Made by a program: the position numbers and the translations under genes | The notes under the pieces: model-generated | What the model saw: the letters and a program-made list of their open reading frames with translations, nothing else | Databases searched by the model: none | Told to the model about the DNA's origin: nothing | Source of the DNA: Streptomyces sp. RB17 | GTDB lineage: Bacteria > Actinomycetota > Actinomycetes > Streptomycetales > Streptomycetaceae | Reading direction: 5' to 3' | DNA length: 64,000 nt | NCBI RefSeq assembly: GCF_009604455.1 | Contig: NZ_WEGL01000001.1 | Location: forward strand, 372,001 to 436,000 | In this document: positions 62,738 through 64,000 of the stretch, in pieces | How positions within the stretch are numbered: position 1 is the stretch's first letter | Layout: each line of letters opens with the position of its first letter

Positions 62738-63778
62738 TCAACTCGCGCGCAGATACTGCGGCGCGGGCGGCTTGGACGCGCTGGAGTCCTTCCCCAGTGT
62801 CGCCGACAGCCACGTGTCGTAGGAGGCCTGCCAGCCGCTGGAGCGGTAGCCCACCAGAATGCGGTTGACCCGGCGTACCAGATCGGAGGCGTCCTTCTTC
62901 ATCGCCACGCCGTAGTACTCGGTGGTGAACGCCCCGCCCTTCAGTTCGACGGTCGGGTCCTGCGCGGCCTGGCTGGCGGCGAGCGCGCCGTCGGTCACCA
63001 CGGCGTCCACCTCGCCGAGTTGCAGCCGGACCAGGCAGTCGAGCTGGTTCGGGACGGTGGTGGAGATGTCCGTGGAGGCGGGCAGGGTGCCGTCCTTCTT
63101 GTCGGCGTCCAGCTTGGTGTACGCCGTCGAACCGGCCGCCGTGCAGATCCTCTTGTGCGCCAGCGTGCCGTTGTAGCCGGTGACGGACGACGACTTGGGT
63201 GCGAGGACCTGCTGCCCGGTCTTGAAGTAGGGCGCGGAGAACGCCACCTGGGACAGCCGGTCGCAGGTGATCGTCATGGTCCGTACGACCATGTCCACCC
63301 GCCCGTCCTGTATCGCGGAGATCCGCTGGCTGGTCGGGATCGCCTTGAACTGCACCGCGTCCGGGTCGCCGAGGATGTCCTGCGCTATCCGGTGCACCAG
63401 GTCGATGTCGAAGCCCTCCAGCTCCGCGCCCTGGGTGTTGGGGTTGCGGTAGCCCCAGTGGTAGCTGTTCTGGTCGACGCCGACGATCAGCTTCCGCTTG
63501 GCGCCCGTACGGGCCTTGATCGCGTCGATCGTCGGGCCGTCCGCGCCGGACGGCGACAGGGTCTGGTTCTGCGCCTCGGAGTCCTTGCAGTCCGCGGCAC
63601 GGGCCTGCACACCGGCGGCCACGGCCTGACCGGTGCGCTGCGGACGGTGCTGCGGCAGCTGCTGCGTGCACGGCAGCAGCAGGACGAACGCCAGCGCCAG
63701 CGCGCACAGCACCGCCATCGCGCCGACGCCGCCCCAGCCCCGCAGGGAGGCCCGTACACGTGCCGCGTACATCGTCAT
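62738..63778 (-). CDS. glnH: GlnH-like periplasmic-type amino-acid-binding protein, membrane anchored
   Basis: A 346-residue solute-binding protein: N-terminal uncleaved or lipobox-like anchor (MAVLCALALAFVLLLPC, Cys at the end of the helix), then an SBP_bac_3 domain (KLIVGVDQNSYHWGYRNPNT, ELEGFDIDLVHRIAQ, GRVDMVVRTMTIT, VAFSAPYFKTGQQV, LGEVDAVVTDGALAA). In mycobacteria GlnH binds Asp/Glu and signals through GlnX to PknG. ATG 63778 is used; GTG 63790 overlaps the previous stop and ATG 63772 is also possible given AGGGGG spacing. Confidence 0.88.
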   Translation of the reverse strand: MTMYAARVRASLRGWGGVGAMAVLCALALAFVLLLPCTQQLPQHRPQRTGQAVAAGVQARAADCKDSEAQNQTLSPSGADGPTIDAIKARTGAKRKLIVGVDQNSYHWGYRNPNTQGAELEGFDIDLVHRIAQDILGDPDAVQFKAIPTSQRISAIQDGRVDMVVRTMTITCDRLSQVAFSAPYFKTGQQVLAPKSSSVTGYNGTLAHKRICTAAGSTAYTKLDADKKDGTLPASTDISTTVPNQLDCLVRLQLGEVDAVVTDGALAASQAAQDPTVELKGGAFTTEYYGVAMKKDASDLVRRVNRILVGYRSSGWQASYDTWLSATLGKDSSASKPPAPQYLRAS

Positions 63779-63786
63779 GCCCCCTG

Positions 63787-64000
63787 TCACCGGTACTCCG
63801 AAAGCCTGCGGCCGATGCCGAAGACCGCGCCGGCCGCGCCGAGCACCGCGAGCACGGCCGCGCCCACCGGCAGCCCGGCCATGGCGTCCCGGCCGTCGCC
63901 GGCGGCCCGCGCGAACTCGTCCTGCTCATGCCCGATCGCCTGGGCGAGATTGCGGTCGACGCTGTCGAAGCACTCGCCGGTGGCGCCCTTGGCGCCGATC
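63787..64000 (-). CDS. glnX: C-terminal part of GlnX-like membrane sensor
   Basis: Open from the right edge to TGA 63789-63787, about 70 residues. It reads AKGATGECFDSVDRNLAQAI, a short helical stretch, then a transmembrane helix (LPVGAAVLAVLGAAGAVFGIG) and RRLSEYR. An extracellular helical domain followed by a terminal membrane helix just upstream of glnH fits GlnX, the four-helix sensor that couples GlnH to PknG in mycobacteria. Assigned from context and topology; the rest is outside the window. Confidence 0.65.
   Translation of the reverse strand, partial: IGAKGATGECFDSVDRNLAQAIGHEQDEFARAAGDGRDAMAGLPVGAAVLAVLGAAGAVFGIGRRLSEYR

Overview
High-GC actinobacterial chromosome, almost certainly Streptomyces. 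The evidence is strongly GC-biased codon third positions, frequent GTG/TTG starts, a melC1-melC2 tyrosinase operon, an SsbB-type single-strand binding protein, class-E sortase substrates (LAxTG-like tails) and a PknG-type kinase operon. Roughly two thirds is core chromosome; about 19-33 kb is a mobile-DNA region built beside a tRNA-Arg gene.

Layout. 1-8.5 kb: end of a GT14-like glycosyltransferase, a surface protein with a sorting signal, a long-chain acyl-CoA synthetase, a small secreted protein, a 15-copy minisatellite, a VKOR-family membrane oxidoreductase, melC1-melC2 and a stand-alone condensation-domain protein. 8.6-13.7 kb: a dense cluster of nine small genes for exported proteins, in at least three paralogous families with near-identical leaders and signal peptides, most separated by strong hairpin terminators. 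13.8-19 kb: a D-2-hydroxyacid dehydrogenase, a frameshifted glycerophosphotransferase-like gene, a BAAT-type thioesterase lipoprotein and a small membrane protein.

19-33 kb: mobile and decaying DNA. It holds a serine-protease C-terminal remnant, an IS110 transposase remnant abutting a truncated and twice-frameshifted tyrosine integrase, and an 89-bp direct repeat of the tRNA-Arg(UCU) 3' half plus terminator. About 10.5 kb of island cargo follows: a beta-helix protein, a desaturase, CspA, and an IS701-like element enclosing a TetR gene. Next to the intact tRNA sits a second, full-length integrase of the same family. This looks like tandem accretion of two related elements at one tRNA.

33-54.5 kb: core genes again. 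These are two adjacent GTPases, SSB, a TQXA thioester-domain surface protein, a HAD-like protein, EttA, a hotdog thioesterase, a TnpB-only element lodged at the 3' end of an ABC-exporter operon (ATPase plus two large FtsX-like permeases), a truncated haemoglobin and a PIMT-like methyltransferase.

54.5-64 kb: a seven-gene minus-strand signalling operon read from the right edge: GlnX-like membrane sensor (partial), GlnH-like solute-binding protein, coiled-coil protein, PknG-type kinase, PP2C phosphatase with zinc ribbon, VWA protein, and FHA/zinc-ribbon protein. It joins an amino-acid-sensing input to a kinase, phosphatase and phosphothreonine reader. The two most promising less-described systems are this operon and the small-exported-protein cluster.
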